Shown here: positions 1-8,796 of the stretch, piece after piece
How the letters are laid out: every line of letters starts with the position of its first letter
Position numbering within the stretch: the stretch's first letter is position 1
Assembly (NCBI GenBank): GCA_945889005.1
Contig: CAMDBI010000023.1
Location: 1-60,101, forward strand
Reading direction: 5' to 3'
DNA length: 60,101 bases
DNA from: Bacteroides fragilis
GTDB lineage: Bacteria > Bacteroidota > Bacteroidia > Bacteroidales > DTGW01
Notes under the pieces: model-generated
What the model was told of the DNA's origin: nothing
What the model saw: only the letters and a program-made list of their open reading frames with translations
Databases searched by the model: none
Translations under genes and position numbers: made by a program

Positions 1-178
1 TATATATATTATTTAAGCCTTTATTCTTAATGTTGTGTTAATAAAAAACGCTGAATAATATTGTTTTTTATATAATAAATGTTATACCTTTCAAAAGTTT
101 TCTTATGCATTTATACTAAACTAACTTTATAACAGGCATAATATTTTGATATGCCTACAACTAACAAATAATAGAAAA

Positions 179-547
179 ATGGAAGAGGAAATTGAAAAAT
201 TGTCAGGAAATGATTCCTTTGAAAGGGACGAGGTTTTTTCGAAGGCTGTTCGAGCCGGTAAGCGCACCTATTTTTTCGATGTAAAAGCTACAAAACGAAA
301 CGATTATTACATTACTATTACCGAAAGTAAAAAGAAAATTAACCGAGAAGGAAGATTTTTCTTTGAAAAACACAAAATTTTTCTTTACAAAGAAGATTTT
401 GAGAAATTTGTAGACAACCTCAATGAGGTTGTGCAGTTTGTTCGTGAAGCCAACCCTATTGTACTCGATGAAGCTCCACATCAATATAATGAAGAATTAA
501 GCGAAGAATTTGTTGGGGTAGAATTTGAAGATCTCGACAATCGATAA
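179..547 (+). CDS. DUF3276 / PUR-alpha-like nucleic-acid-binding protein
   Basis: A 122-residue protein of the Bacteroidota and spirochaete DUF3276 family, whose structures resemble the PUR-alpha single-stranded nucleic-acid-binding fold. The sequence has the family features: an acidic N-terminus, then FDVKATKRNDYYITITESKK (about residues 34-53), then the aromatic/basic segment GRFFFEKHKIFLYKEDFEKF. The reading frame stays open upstream to a TTG at 146, but the ATG at 179 gives the usual family N-terminus (MEEEIEKL) and is preferred. It stands alone and is followed by a strong hairpin terminator. Family membership is firm; the natural nucleic-acid ligand is unknown. Confidence 0.9.
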   Translation: MEEEIEKLSGNDSFERDEVFSKAVRAGKRTYFFDVKATKRNDYYITITESKKKINREGRFFFEKHKIFLYKEDFEKFVDNLNEVVQFVREANPIVLDEAPHQYNEELSEEFVGVEFEDLDNR

Positions 548-570
548 TATTGAATTTATTTTGTTCAATT

Positions 571-602
571 AAAAAGCAAACTTCCTAGTAGTTTGCTTTT
601 TT
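571..602 (+). terminator. Rho-independent terminator after the DUF3276 gene
   Basis: Inverted repeat with arms AAAAAGCAAAC and GTTTGCTTTTTT around a 9-nt loop, ending in a T run. It lies between this gene and the convergent trmN6, so it may act on both strands. Confidence 0.8.
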
Positions 603-644
603 CATTTTATTTGACTCAGTTTTTTTCAAATTCTGATTTCAGGT

Positions 645-1355
645 CTAAAATTTCAAATAATAATCTTTGGTTAATTCCTTATATTTCTCCGAAAACTGAT
701 TGGGTGTTTTTCTAATTGAAAGCTCATCGTTTTGGCAACTAATATATTGCGGCGACAATTCGAAAAGTATTCTTTTAATAGGGTTTTCGGGCGAAGTTCT
801 AACCATTGTTTTACGAGTGCAAAACAATCCGTAAATTATTGCTTGAGCAATCAATATGCATGCTTCTGTATATGGCAAAATTAGTGATATTTTACCATTT
901 TCGGTTAACAATTGTTTTGAGCATTGAAGCAGTTCTTCGTGTGGTAAACTGTTGGTATGTCGAGCCATAGATCGAGTATTGTCGTCGGGGTGCAACGAAC
1001 AATCGAAAAATGGAGGATTTGAAATAATATGTGTGTATTTAATACTGGTGTTTGAAGTATAGTCTTGTAATGAAATGTGCTGAACATTTATCTGTTGAGT
1101 CCAAGGGGTAGCAAATATGTTCTTTTTTGCTTGTTCGAAAGCATTTTTATCAATTTCAATTGCATCAACAATGGCCTTAGTTCGTTGAGCCAACATGATA
1201 GCAATAATTCCGGTACCTGTACCAATATCTAGCACATGGTCTTGGTCCGATACATTTGCCCATGCTCCCAATAGTACTCCATCGGTTCCCACTTTCATGG
1301 CACATTGGTCGTGGTGTATCGTAAACTGCTTGAACCTAAAATAAGTATTGCCCAT
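645..1355 (-). CDS. trmN6: tRNA1(Val) adenine(37)-N6-methyltransferase TrmN6 (YfiC-type)
   Basis: A 236-residue class I SAM-dependent methyltransferase. Motif I VLDIGTGTGIIA lies at residues 41-52, and the catalytic NPPFF signature of N6-adenine methyltransferases at 113-117. The N-terminal FRFKQFTIHHDQCAMKVGTD segment is characteristic of TrmN6/YfiC, which methylates A37 next to the anticodon of tRNA-Val(UAC). Length matches the family. It points the same way as the TIGR02757 gene 64 bp upstream and may be co-transcribed with it. The tRNA substrate is inferred from the family. Confidence 0.88.
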   Translation of the reverse strand: MGNTYFRFKQFTIHHDQCAMKVGTDGVLLGAWANVSDQDHVLDIGTGTGIIAIMLAQRTKAIVDAIEIDKNAFEQAKKNIFATPWTQQINVQHISLQDYTSNTSIKYTHIISNPPFFDCSLHPDDNTRSMARHTNSLPHEELLQCSKQLLTENGKISLILPYTEACILIAQAIIYGLFCTRKTMVRTSPENPIKRILFELSPQYISCQNDELSIRKTPNQFSEKYKELTKDYYLKF

Positions 1356-1419
1356 TTATTTCGTTGATATTTGATTGTGAATCAACTGTTTTTTTTAATT
1401 AGTCATTAGTAATTTGTAA

Positions 1420-2202
1420 TTAGTCATTATTTACTCCCATTCCAAACAGAGCAAAGTCGTATTTGACAGGGTCTATAGGGTCAAATGTACGTAAAATTTG
1501 TGTTAACTCTTCTACAGCTCGCCAATCGTCTTGTTTTCTTATGAGTAGACCTAGTTTTCGGGCTATATTGCCCGAATGTACATCAAGTGGTATATATAAT
1601 GCCGAGGCTGGTATCGAAGTCCATAGTCCAAAGTCAACTCCATGCTTGTCTTTTCTAACCATCCAGCGCAAGAACATATTGAGTCGTTTGGCTGCAGAGC
1701 CTTTCTCGACCGACGATAAATGCTTTTCGCTTCGCTTAAGATGTTCTGTTCTAAGAAATATCAATCTAAAATTTTTTAAAGTATCAAAAATACTACTGTT
1801 TCTTGAAAAAGAATTTTCAAATACTCCTTTCAAACCGTTATGATTCCTATAAATATTTTGAAGTGAGTTTAGGAAAAATATAGTGTCATCACTATTAAAA
1901 GTTCGATGGCAGAAATTTTCGAATGGTTTTAGTTTTTTTGCTTCAAAATTCAAAATAAATTCATGAGGGGAATTGCCCATAAGCGAAACCAACTTTAGAG
2001 AGTTGTATATAATGCTTTTTCTTTGTCCCCAAGCGATTGTAGCTGTAAGGAATCCTGAAATTTCAATGTCTTCGGGTTTAGAGAATTTATGAGGTATTTG
2101 AATAGGATCCTTAGTTATAAAATGCAATTGATTGTATTCAATAACTTTCTTTTCTAACAATTCTCTTGTTTTATGAAATATATTTCTTTCTAACTGAGTC
2201 AT
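1420..2202 (-). CDS. TIGR02757 family protein (DUF2400)
   Basis: A 260-residue soluble protein matching the widely conserved Bacteroidota family TIGR02757/DUF2400. Typical segments are FLTATIAWGQRKSI near residue 50, NMFLRWMVRKD near 176 and the C-terminal block LDVHSGNIARKLGLL followed by FDPIDPVKYDFALFGMGV. The Asp/His/Arg-rich C-terminal half resembles the helix-hairpin-helix DNA glycosylase arrangement, which suggests a nucleic-acid function, but no activity is assigned. It sits between trmN6 and lolD on the same strand. Family call is secure, function unknown. Confidence 0.85.
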   Translation of the reverse strand: MTQLERNIFHKTRELLEKKVIEYNQLHFITKDPIQIPHKFSKPEDIEISGFLTATIAWGQRKSIIYNSLKLVSLMGNSPHEFILNFEAKKLKPFENFCHRTFNSDDTIFFLNSLQNIYRNHNGLKGVFENSFSRNSSIFDTLKNFRLIFLRTEHLKRSEKHLSSVEKGSAAKRLNMFLRWMVRKDKHGVDFGLWTSIPASALYIPLDVHSGNIARKLGLLIRKQDDWRAVEELTQILRTFDPIDPVKYDFALFGMGVNND

Positions 2203-2273
2203 ATCAATTTTGAAATTGTAAAATTGTTTAACAAAATTGACAACATAAAGTTGGGCAAAGAAACTTCAAAGTA

Positions 2274-2927
2274 TTAATTTACAATATGCCCATCGGCCAT
2301 CACAATCTTACGGTCGCTCATTTCGGCTAAATCTTTGTCGTGGGTTACAATCAGAAAGGTTTGACCAAATTGTTTGCGAAGGGTGAAAAATAGTTCGTGT
2401 AATTCCTTTTTGTTTTGCGAATCGAGGTTTCCCGAAGGCTCGTCGGCAAGAACAACTTGAGGTTGGTTAATTAGAGCTCGTGCTACTGCAACTCTTTGTT
2501 GTTCTCCACCACTCAGTTCTTCGGGTTTGTGATGAAGCCTGTGACCAAGGTTGAGCATTTCGAGAAGTTCTTTGGCTTTATCGGTCGATTCTTTTTTCGA
2601 TTTACGAGCTATAAGTGCTGGAATAATTACGTTCTCAATAGCCGAGAATTCGGGTAAGAGATGGTGAGCCTGAAAAACAAAGCCAATATGTTGGTTTCGG
2701 AAGGCTGCAAGCTTCCAATCGTTGAGTTGCATCGGATTTTCATTGTTTATGAGCAATTGGCCTTCATCGCATTTTGCAAGTGTGCCAATAATCTGGAGCA
2801 AAGTGGTTTTACCTGCACCACTTGCTCCGACTATCGATACTACCTCACTTTTGGCTATAGTCAAGTCTATACCTTTCAAGACCTGAAGATTGCCAAATTT
2901 TTTCTTTATATTGCTTACTCTAATCAA
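2274..2927 (-). CDS. lolD: ABC transporter ATP-binding protein, LolD-type
   Basis: A 217-residue ABC ATPase with Walker [10 protein letters not shown] (34-42), Q-loop [11 protein letters not shown] (85-95), signature LSGGEQQ (138-144), Walker [13 protein letters not shown] (158-169) and H-loop histidine (about 197). LAxRNxxIGFVFQxHHLLPEF and the ADEPSGNLD tail are typical of LolD/MacB-type ATPases, which power release of lipoproteins from the inner membrane through LolC/E partners. No membrane subunit is nearby, as is common in Bacteroidota. The only start in frame that keeps the family N-terminus (MIRVSNI) is a TTG at 2925-2927; an in-frame stop lies a few codons upstream. Confidence 0.87.
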   Translation of the reverse strand: MIRVSNIKKKFGNLQVLKGIDLTIAKSEVVSIVGASGAGKTTLLQIIGTLAKCDEGQLLINNENPMQLNDWKLAAFRNQHIGFVFQAHHLLPEFSAIENVIIPALIARKSKKESTDKAKELLEMLNLGHRLHHKPEELSGGEQQRVAVARALINQPQVVLADEPSGNLDSQNKKELHELFFTLRKQFGQTFLIVTHDKDLAEMSDRKIVMADGHIVN

Positions 2928-3002
2928 TGAGCGTATTGTTTAGTATTTGTATAAAAATGTAAATTTTAGTTTTGTAAATAATAAAAATGAGGTGTATTTT
3001 AT

Positions 3003-3038
3003 TTTCATTTTCACATCTTCACATTTGAAATTTGCAAA
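3003..3038. repeat. CACATTT-type repeat at aminotransferase 3' end
   Basis: The stretch TTTTCATTTTCACATCTTCACATTTGAAATTTGCAAATT (split here: TTTTCATTTTCACATC, TTCACATTTGAAA, TTTGCAAATT) runs up to the stop codon of the aminotransferase. Closely related sequence occurs at about 23101-23187 and 36715-36785. Confidence 0.5.
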
Positions 3039-4238
3039 TTAATTCGTTCTTCCCGGATATACTTTCAAAGCTTGCTCAATACATTTTACAGCTTTTTTGA
3101 GCTCTTCGGTATTGAGTACATATGCAATACGTACTTCTTTTTGTCCAAGACCAGGAGTCGAATAAAATCCCGAAGCAGGAGCAAGCATTACAGTTTGTCC
3201 TTCATACTGGAAGTCGCTCAAGAGCCATATTGCAAATTTCTCGGCATCGTCGACTGGCAATTTGGCTATGGTGTAAAACGCTCCTTTGGGCTTCGGACAA
3301 GTTACCCCTTTTATTTTACTTAAAGCCTCTACGATATAATCGCGACGACGGGTATATTCTTCTTCTATCGATTTGTAGTATTCTGGTTTTGAGTCGAGTG
3401 CAGCCTCGGCAGCCAATTGGCCAATTACCGGAGGGCACAAACGCTGTTGCCCAAATTTCAATGCGGTAGAAATCACCTCCTTATTGCGCGATACAAGTGC
3501 TCCTACACGTATGCCGCATGCACTAAAGCGTTTCGACATAGAATCGATCATTACTACATGTTCGTCGATACCTTTGAGGTTCAATGCCGAGAAATGTTTC
3601 GAACCATCGTAACAAAATTCGCGGTACACCTCGTCCGAAAAAAGAAAAAGATTATATCGTTTGCAAATTTCTCCCAATGTTTCAAGTTCTTTTTTCGAAT
3701 ACAAATAACCTGTTGGGTTGTTGGGGTTGCAAATTATTATTGATTTAGTTTTCGATGTAATTACTCTTTCGAATTCTTCTATTGGAGGCAATGCAAATCC
3801 TTTATCTATCGACGACGTAATGGGTACAATATTCATGCCTGCAGTCATCGAAAAACCATAGTAGTTTGCATAAAAAGGTTCTGGTACAATAGCTTCCTCG
3901 TCTGTATTCATACAGCTCATCATACTGAACAACAATGCTTCGGAACCTCCCGATGTTACCAGAATATTGGTGTAATCAACTTCAATACCAACATTGTGGT
4001 AGTATTGAGCCATTTTTCTGCGCAATGTTTCTTCTCCAGCCGAATGGCCATATTCAATAGGACTCATTTTGAGATTTCGAATGGCATCTAATGCTAATTC
4101 AGGGGTTGGCAGGTCGGGGTTTCCAATATTTAAATGCAATACATGTATGCCTCTTTTCTTAGCTTCTTCGGCATAAGGTACAAGTTTACGAATGGGCGAC
4201 TGGGGCATATTGGTGCCCTTTTGTGATATTTTTGGCAT
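3039..4238 (-). CDS. Class I pyridoxal-phosphate aminotransferase
   Basis: A 399-residue fold-type I aminotransferase. Visible landmarks are NIGNPDLPTPE (37-47), the substrate/PLP motif NPNNPTGY (171-178), SDEVYREF (201-208) and the Schiff-base lysine K236 in IDSMSKRFSACGIRVG. It lacks features fixing a substrate; related Bacteroidota proteins are annotated as aspartate or generic amino-acid aminotransferases. It is distinct from the second aspartate-type enzyme at 37.8 kb. The DUF1573 gene lies 12 bp upstream on the same strand, so they probably share a transcript. Confidence 0.88.
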   Translation of the reverse strand: MPKISQKGTNMPQSPIRKLVPYAEEAKKRGIHVLHLNIGNPDLPTPELALDAIRNLKMSPIEYGHSAGEETLRRKMAQYYHNVGIEVDYTNILVTSGGSEALLFSMMSCMNTDEEAIVPEPFYANYYGFSMTAGMNIVPITSSIDKGFALPPIEEFERVITSKTKSIIICNPNNPTGYLYSKKELETLGEICKRYNLFLFSDEVYREFCYDGSKHFSALNLKGIDEHVVMIDSMSKRFSACGIRVGALVSRNKEVISTALKFGQQRLCPPVIGQLAAEAALDSKPEYYKSIEEEYTRRRDYIVEALSKIKGVTCPKPKGAFYTIAKLPVDDAEKFAIWLLSDFQYEGQTVMLAPASGFYSTPGLGQKEVRIAYVLNTEELKKAVKCIEQALKVYPGRTN

Positions 4239-4250
4239 GGAATTTTCTTT

Positions 4251-4667
4251 TTAATTGTTTATTGTCTGTTCTTCTTTGGGTTTCACCACTCCCTTAATGG
4301 TTAATGTAACCGGTGAATTCGAGGCATTGGAATGAATGGTAACTGTTTTTTGAAATGCCCCTACAATATTGGTATTATACTGAACCTTAATAATACCGTA
4401 TTTCCCCTTTTTTACCGGTTCCCTCGTCCAGAGGGGAGTTGTACATCCACACGATGCCTGAGCATTCGATATTAGAAGAGGTTCTTTGCCGGTATTTTTA
4501 TATTTGAACAGCCAAAAGGCACTATCCGCGTACTTTATTTCGCCAAAATCGTATGTTGTTACATCAAATGTTATCTTAGCTGTGTTTTTGTCAGGTTTTT
4601 CCTGTGCCGAAACATTTGTTGCAAAAAATAAGAATAAACTCAATAATGCAGTAAAGTACGTTTTCAT
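4251..4667 (-). CDS. DUF1573 secreted protein
   Basis: A 138-residue exported protein. Residues 1-21 form a signal peptide (MKTYFTALLSLFLFFATNVS), followed by one DUF1573 domain, an Ig-like/ASH-type beta-sandwich common in Bacteroidota. It has the typical core FDVTTYDFGEIKYADSA, then LLISNAQASCGCTTP (two cysteines) and an immunoglobulin-like C-terminal strand set. Function is unknown; the family is periplasmic or surface. It directly precedes the aminotransferase gene. A half-promoter CAAAAATA (reverse TATTTTTG) lies at 4703-4710, 36 bp upstream. Confidence 0.85.
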   Translation of the reverse strand: MKTYFTALLSLFLFFATNVSAQEKPDKNTAKITFDVTTYDFGEIKYADSAFWLFKYKNTGKEPLLISNAQASCGCTTPLWTREPVKKGKYGIIKVQYNTNIVGAFQKTVTIHSNASNSPVTLTIKGVVKPKEEQTINN

Positions 4668-4858
4668 CGAAAAAAGATTATTTATTTGATTTTTACAAGC
4701 GACAAAAATAAAACTTTATACCTAAAATTCATTTTTTTAATTAGAAAATATAGCAGTATTCTATTGAATTTGTATTTTATGAATTCAATATCACATTTTT
4801 AATTTCTAAACATTTGATAATATTACTTGTTATGTTTAAGAAAATAAAATCTTACGAA

Positions 4859-5569
4859 ATGTCAAATACTATTTTTCATAAATCAGAAACTCGGGGCATT
4901 GCAAATCATGGATGGTTGAAAAGTAGACATACATTCAGTTTCGCAAACTATTTCGACCCAAAACGCATGAATTTTGGTGTATTACGAGTTTTGAACGACG
5001 ATATAATTGAGGGCGGTATGGGTTTTGGTACTCACCCTCACGATAATATGGAAATTATTACCATTCCACTCGAGGGTGCTTTGGAACACAAAGATAGTAT
5101 GGGAAATACATCGGTAATCAGAAAAGGCGATGTGCAGGTTATGAGTGCCGGAACGGGTATTTTTCACAGCGAATTCAACCATAATAAAGACATATCAGTA
5201 TCATTATTTCAAATTTGGGTGTTGCCCAACAAAGAAAACGTAACTCCTCGTTACGACCAAGTTTCATTGAATATCGAGGAACGACACAACAGGCTTCAGC
5301 AAATACTTTCGCCAAATCCAGATGATGAAGGTGTCTGGATACACCAAAATGCATGGTTTTATTTGGGTAAATTCGATAAAAGTATGAGTATCGATTATTC
5401 CATTAAATCAAATAACAATGGGATTTATGTAATAGTAGTATCTGGTCAGATTTTTATCAATGATCAATTGTTAGGTCCTCGCGATGGTTTTGGAATTTGG
5501 GATGTCAAAAAATTGTCTATCGCAGCCCAAACAGATGCAGAATTTCTATTGATGGAAGTGCCGATGTGA
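4859..5569 (+). CDS. Pirin family protein
   Basis: A 236-residue bicupin of the pirin family. The metal site of human pirin is conserved: HPH in GFGTHPHDNMEII supplies two histidines, and HSE in GTGIFHSEFN supplies the third histidine and the glutamate. Family members act as Fe-binding redox regulators or quercetin 2,3-dioxygenases; the substrate cannot be told here. The frame is open upstream to 4814, but the ATG at 4859 begins the family motif MSNTIFHKSETRG and is chosen. It stands alone and ends in a bidirectional terminator shared with tRNA-Phe. Confidence 0.88.
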   Translation: MSNTIFHKSETRGIANHGWLKSRHTFSFANYFDPKRMNFGVLRVLNDDIIEGGMGFGTHPHDNMEIITIPLEGALEHKDSMGNTSVIRKGDVQVMSAGTGIFHSEFNHNKDISVSLFQIWVLPNKENVTPRYDQVSLNIEERHNRLQQILSPNPDDEGVWIHQNAWFYLGKFDKSMSIDYSIKSNNNGIYVIVVSGQIFINDQLLGPRDGFGIWDVKKLSIAAQTDAEFLLMEVPM

Positions 5570-5594
5570 GAATAAATATTCTTTTTTAAACGAC

Positions 5595-5620
5595 AAAAGC
5601 CCCATAAAATCGGGGCTTTT
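5595..5620. terminator. Bidirectional terminator, pirin / tRNA-Phe
   Basis: Hairpin AAAAGCCCC - 8 nt - GGGGCTTTT with A and T tracts on opposite sides. It lies between the pirin gene (+) and tRNA-Phe (-), which converge here. Confidence 0.85.
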
Positions 5621-5628
5621 GTTTTCAA

Positions 5629-5704
5629 TGGTGGTGCCACCAAGAATCGAACTAGGGACACATGGATTTTCAGTCCATTGCTCTACCAACTGAGCTATGG
5701 CACC
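5629..5704 (-). tRNA. tRNA-Phe (anticodon GAA)
   Basis: The reverse strand gives a 76-nt cloverleaf: acceptor GGTGCCA paired with TGGCACC, D-arm GCTCAGTTGGTAGAGC, anticodon stem ATGGA/TCCAT with loop CTGAAAA (anticodon GAA), T-arm with GTTCGATT, discriminator A, and CCA encoded in the genome at 5629-5631. Confidence 0.95.
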
Positions 5705-5823
5705 AGTTGAATTTTTCGGAGTGCAAATATATACCAAAATTGTAATTCCCAAAATTTTTTTACAAAAAAAAATACAGTGTTTTTCATTTTTTATTCTTGA
5801 TGTTTAAATTTCATATTAAGACT

Positions 5824-5946
5824 CAATGTCGTTTAGTTTAGAAATATCAACTTTTTTAATTACCCCTAAATTCCCTAAAGGGGACTTCATTTTCACCCCT
5901 TTAGGGGATGGGGGTGAAAAAGAAGAATGTTAACTAAACGACATTG
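5824..5946. mobile_element. 123-bp MITE with 15-bp perfect TIR and 10-bp target duplication
   Basis: The element starts CAATGTCGTTTAGTT and ends with its exact reverse complement AACTAAACGACATTG. It is flanked on both sides by the 10-bp direct repeat TATTAAGACT (5814-5823 and 5947-5956), the hallmark of transposition. The interior is a long imperfect palindrome around two CCCTAAAGGGG-like cores, so the transcript would fold into a hairpin. There is no coding capacity. A 10-bp duplication would suit an IS4-like parent (inference). It lies 32 bp upstream of the M16 peptidase start. Confidence 0.85.
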
Positions 5947-5974
5947 TATTAAGACTTATTATTTTTTACATTTG
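5944..5974 (+). promoter_or_regulatory. Bacteroidetes-type promoter for the M16 peptidase gene
   Basis: The -7 box TACATTTG (5967-5974) matches TAnnTTTG. Twenty bases upstream is TTG (5944-5946), the last three bases of the MITE. The start codon at 5979 is only four bases after the -7 box, which predicts an almost leaderless mRNA. Confidence 0.6.
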
Positions 5975-5978
5975 CACC

Positions 5979-7217
5979 ATGAGTTTAGATCATCAGCTTA
6001 ATTATATAACATATACATTATCAAACGGAATCAGGCTTATTCACAAAGAAGTCGATAGCCCCGTTTCGCACATTGGCCTTATTGTCAATGCCGGTTCGCG
6101 CAACGAACTCCTTCATGAACATGGCTTAGCTCATTATATTGAACATGCTATGTTTAAAGGAACTCACAAACGAAAGTCGTTCCAAATTATTTCGAGGCTC
6201 GAAGATGTAGGAGGGGAGCTCAATGCCTATACTACCAAGGAAGAAACTTGTGTACATGCATCGTTTCTCAACGACGATTACGAAAGGGCTATAGAACTTA
6301 TTGGCGATATTTTTTTTAATGCAAGTTTTCCCGAAAAAGAAATCGAAAAAGAAAAAGATATCATCATTGACGAAATTAATTCATACAAGGACAATCCTTC
6401 TGAACTAATCTTCGACGATTTTGAACACATGATTTTTCCCGATGTGGCGCTCGGTCGTCCCATTTTAGGAACTCCCGAAACGGTTAATAGCTTCTCCCCA
6501 AAGCATATTTTAGATTATAAACTTCGTAATTACAATACATCTCAAATTGTTCTTAGTTCTGTCGGAAACATTAAATTCGACAAACTTTTAAAATTATTTA
6601 AGAAGTATTATGAACCAATTCAATTACGGTCGCATCAGCAAGAATGTGAACAAAATATTGTATATTGTTCAAACAATAAAAATATTGATTATGATACATA
6701 CCAGTCGCATTGCATTATTGGCAATGTGGCATACAACTTGCACGACGAGCGTCGGTTGAGCCTGTTTTTGTTAAACAACATATTGGGAGGGCCTGGCATG
6801 AATTCGCGGTTAAACATGTCGCTGCGCGAAAAAAATGGCTTTACATATAATATCGAATCAAATTACAATCCGTATGCCGATACTGGCGTGTTTACTGTAT
6901 ATTTTGGTACCGACAAAGAGAAAATCGAAAAAAGTATTCAGTTGGCTCATGTAGAATTTAAAAAACTACGAGACAGTAAGTTAGGCTCTATTCAATTGTC
7001 AAAAGCTAAAAAACAATTAATTGGGCAGTTGGCAATTTCATCGGAAAATAATGAAGCCTTTATGCTCAATATGGGTAAAAGTTTTTTAAATTTTGGAAAA
7101 GTCGAATCATTGCTTGAAATTTATCAACAAATAGAAGCCATCAATTCAAGTCAATTGTTAGATATTGCCAATGAAATACTTGATCCTAAAAAATTATCTA
7201 CACTTATATATAAATAG
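5979..7217 (+). CDS. M16 family zinc peptidase (processing-peptidase-like)
   Basis: A 412-residue M16 metallopeptidase. The inverted zinc motif HxxEH is HYIEH at residues 52-56 and the distal glutamate is in IIDEINSYKDNP (about E132). The C-terminal half is the second, non-catalytic M16 domain with the GGPGMNSRLNMSLREKNGFTYNI segment. No signal peptide is visible, so it is probably cytoplasmic, like the 45-kDa mitochondrial-processing-peptidase-like bacterial enzymes. The O-methyltransferase gene follows after 5 bp, indicating an operon. Expression probably starts at the MITE-adjacent promoter. Confidence 0.9.
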   Translation: MSLDHQLNYITYTLSNGIRLIHKEVDSPVSHIGLIVNAGSRNELLHEHGLAHYIEHAMFKGTHKRKSFQIISRLEDVGGELNAYTTKEETCVHASFLNDDYERAIELIGDIFFNASFPEKEIEKEKDIIIDEINSYKDNPSELIFDDFEHMIFPDVALGRPILGTPETVNSFSPKHILDYKLRNYNTSQIVLSSVGNIKFDKLLKLFKKYYEPIQLRSHQQECEQNIVYCSNNKNIDYDTYQSHCIIGNVAYNLHDERRLSLFLLNNILGGPGMNSRLNMSLREKNGFTYNIESNYNPYADTGVFTVYFGTDKEKIEKSIQLAHVEFKKLRDSKLGSIQLSKAKKQLIGQLAISSENNEAFMLNMGKSFLNFGKVESLLEIYQQIEAINSSQLLDIANEILDPKKLSTLIYK

Positions 7218-7222
7218 GTAAC

Positions 7223-7864
7223 ATGCAATTTTCTGATGAAATATGGAGTTACATCGAGTCGTTTACAACTCCGGAACCCGAAATACTATCGGAACTCTAC
7301 CGCGAAACATATCTCAAAGTACTCAATCCACGAATGATTTCGGGCAAATACCAAGGTTGCTTTCTTTCATTGCTGAGTCAAATTCTTCAGCCTAGCAATA
7401 TTCTCGAATTAGGTACATTTACAGGTTATTCGGCTATTTGTTTGGCAAAAGGTCTCGCTCAAAATGGTAAATTATACACCATAGACATAAACGACGAACT
7501 CGAAGATATTGTAAATAAATATATTGAAAAATCGGGTAATTCGAATCGAATCGAATATATAAATGGCGACGCAAAAAACATAATTACACTGTTAGATAAA
7601 ACATTCGATTTAGTATTTATCGATGCCGAAAAGCGCGAATACAACGAATATTTCGATCTGGTAAAAGATAAAATACGTGTAGGGGGTATTTTACTAGCCG
7701 ACAATGTGCTGTGGAATGGAAAAGTTGTTGACAAATCGGAAGAAAACGATCCTGCCACTAAATCTATCAAATTGTTCAATCAACGTCTCAAAGAAAGCGA
7801 CCAATTTGAGATTATAATTCTACCAATTAGAGATGGTTTGCTAATGGCTAGAAAAGTTAAATAA
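7223..7864 (+). CDS. O-methyltransferase (caffeoyl-CoA O-methyltransferase type)
   Basis: A 213-residue SAM-dependent O-methyltransferase of the Mg-dependent CCoAOMT/YrrM family. Motif I ILELGTFTGYSAICLAKGL is at about residues 59-77. The metal-binding acidic residues appear in LVFIDAEKREY (Asp), and ILLADNVLWNGKV is the family's D-N metal/substrate segment. It probably methylates hydroxylated small molecules, or tRNA as TrmR does (5-hydroxyuridine in tRNA); length and sequence fit both. It lies 5 bp after the peptidase gene in the same operon. Confidence 0.87.
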   Translation: MQFSDEIWSYIESFTTPEPEILSELYRETYLKVLNPRMISGKYQGCFLSLLSQILQPSNILELGTFTGYSAICLAKGLAQNGKLYTIDINDELEDIVNKYIEKSGNSNRIEYINGDAKNIITLLDKTFDLVFIDAEKREYNEYFDLVKDKIRVGGILLADNVLWNGKVVDKSEENDPATKSIKLFNQRLKESDQFEIIILPIRDGLLMARKVK

Positions 7865-7914
7865 ACTTTTTTTTAATATTATTGTTATAACAAAACAATA
7901 AAAATGTTAAACAA

Positions 7915-8796
7915 ATGGCAAGTTATTCCATTAAAGATCTTGAAAAAATTAGCGGTATAAAAGCTCATACAATAAGAATATGGGAAAAACGTTATGCCCT
8001 TATTCAACCCGAACGATCGCTTACAAATATTAGATACTACAACGACAACGATTTACGAAAAATATTAAATGTTTCAATATTAATTAGAAATGGCTTTAAA
8101 ATTTCAAAAATATCTGAACTCAACGATGTTAACATAGGAGAAAAGGTGCTTATTTTTTCTCAGAAAAAATCAGATGTTGCTGGTATTATTGAACATTTAA
8201 TGGTTGCAATGTTCGAACTCGACGAACATAAATTTGAACATATTATATCAAACCAGATACTTAACAAGGGTTTTGAAGAAACTATTATAAAGGTAATTTA
8301 CCCATTTTTCGACCGTTTAGGAATTTTGTGGCAGGCCGGTTCTGTTATGCCGGCTCAGGAACATTTTGTATCTAACATTATAAGGCAAATGTTTATTGTT
8401 GCTATCGATGGTTTACATACCACAGAAACAATCGATAAGAAATTTCTCCTATTTTTACCCGAGGGCGAATATCATGAGTTAGGACTTTTGTTCTACTCTT
8501 ATATATTAAAGAAAAGAGGTTTTAAAGTAATTTATCTAGGACAGTCGGTTCCATTAGAAAATTTAAAACTGATTAACAATGTGTTAAATATTGACTACAT
8601 CTTATTTACTGTAAATACTGCCTTGAACCATCAAAAATTAGAAGATTTAAAAACTTTTTTATTTTTAAATTTCGAATGTAAAATATTTGTTTCTGGATTA
8701 CAGTCCAATTCTTTTAATAGTAACGAATTTACACAGTTAGTTCAAATGAAATCTCCTGAACATTTTTTAAACCTTATTACTGAATTTTGCGTATAG
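7915..8796 (+). CDS. MerR-family regulator with B12-binding domain (CarH/LitR-like)
   Basis: A 293-residue regulator. Residues 1-70 are a MerR winged helix-turn-helix (YSIKDLEKISGIKAHTIRIWEKRY). Residues about 85-175 form the four-helix cap and about 175-290 the Rossmann-type cobalamin-binding domain. Both CarH cobalamin signatures are intact: W139-x9-E149-H150 on the cap (upper axial side) and E185-x-H187-x-x-G190 (lower axial histidine). In CarH, adenosylcobalamin-bound tetramers repress in the dark and fall apart in light. A light- or B12-responsive repressor is therefore likely, though its target is not obvious nearby. Confidence 0.85.
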   Translation: MASYSIKDLEKISGIKAHTIRIWEKRYALIQPERSLTNIRYYNDNDLRKILNVSILIRNGFKISKISELNDVNIGEKVLIFSQKKSDVAGIIEHLMVAMFELDEHKFEHIISNQILNKGFEETIIKVIYPFFDRLGILWQAGSVMPAQEHFVSNIIRQMFIVAIDGLHTTETIDKKFLLFLPEGEYHELGLLFYSYILKKRGFKVIYLGQSVPLENLKLINNVLNIDYILFTVNTALNHQKLEDLKTFLFLNFECKIFVSGLQSNSFNSNEFTQLVQMKSPEHFLNLITEFCV

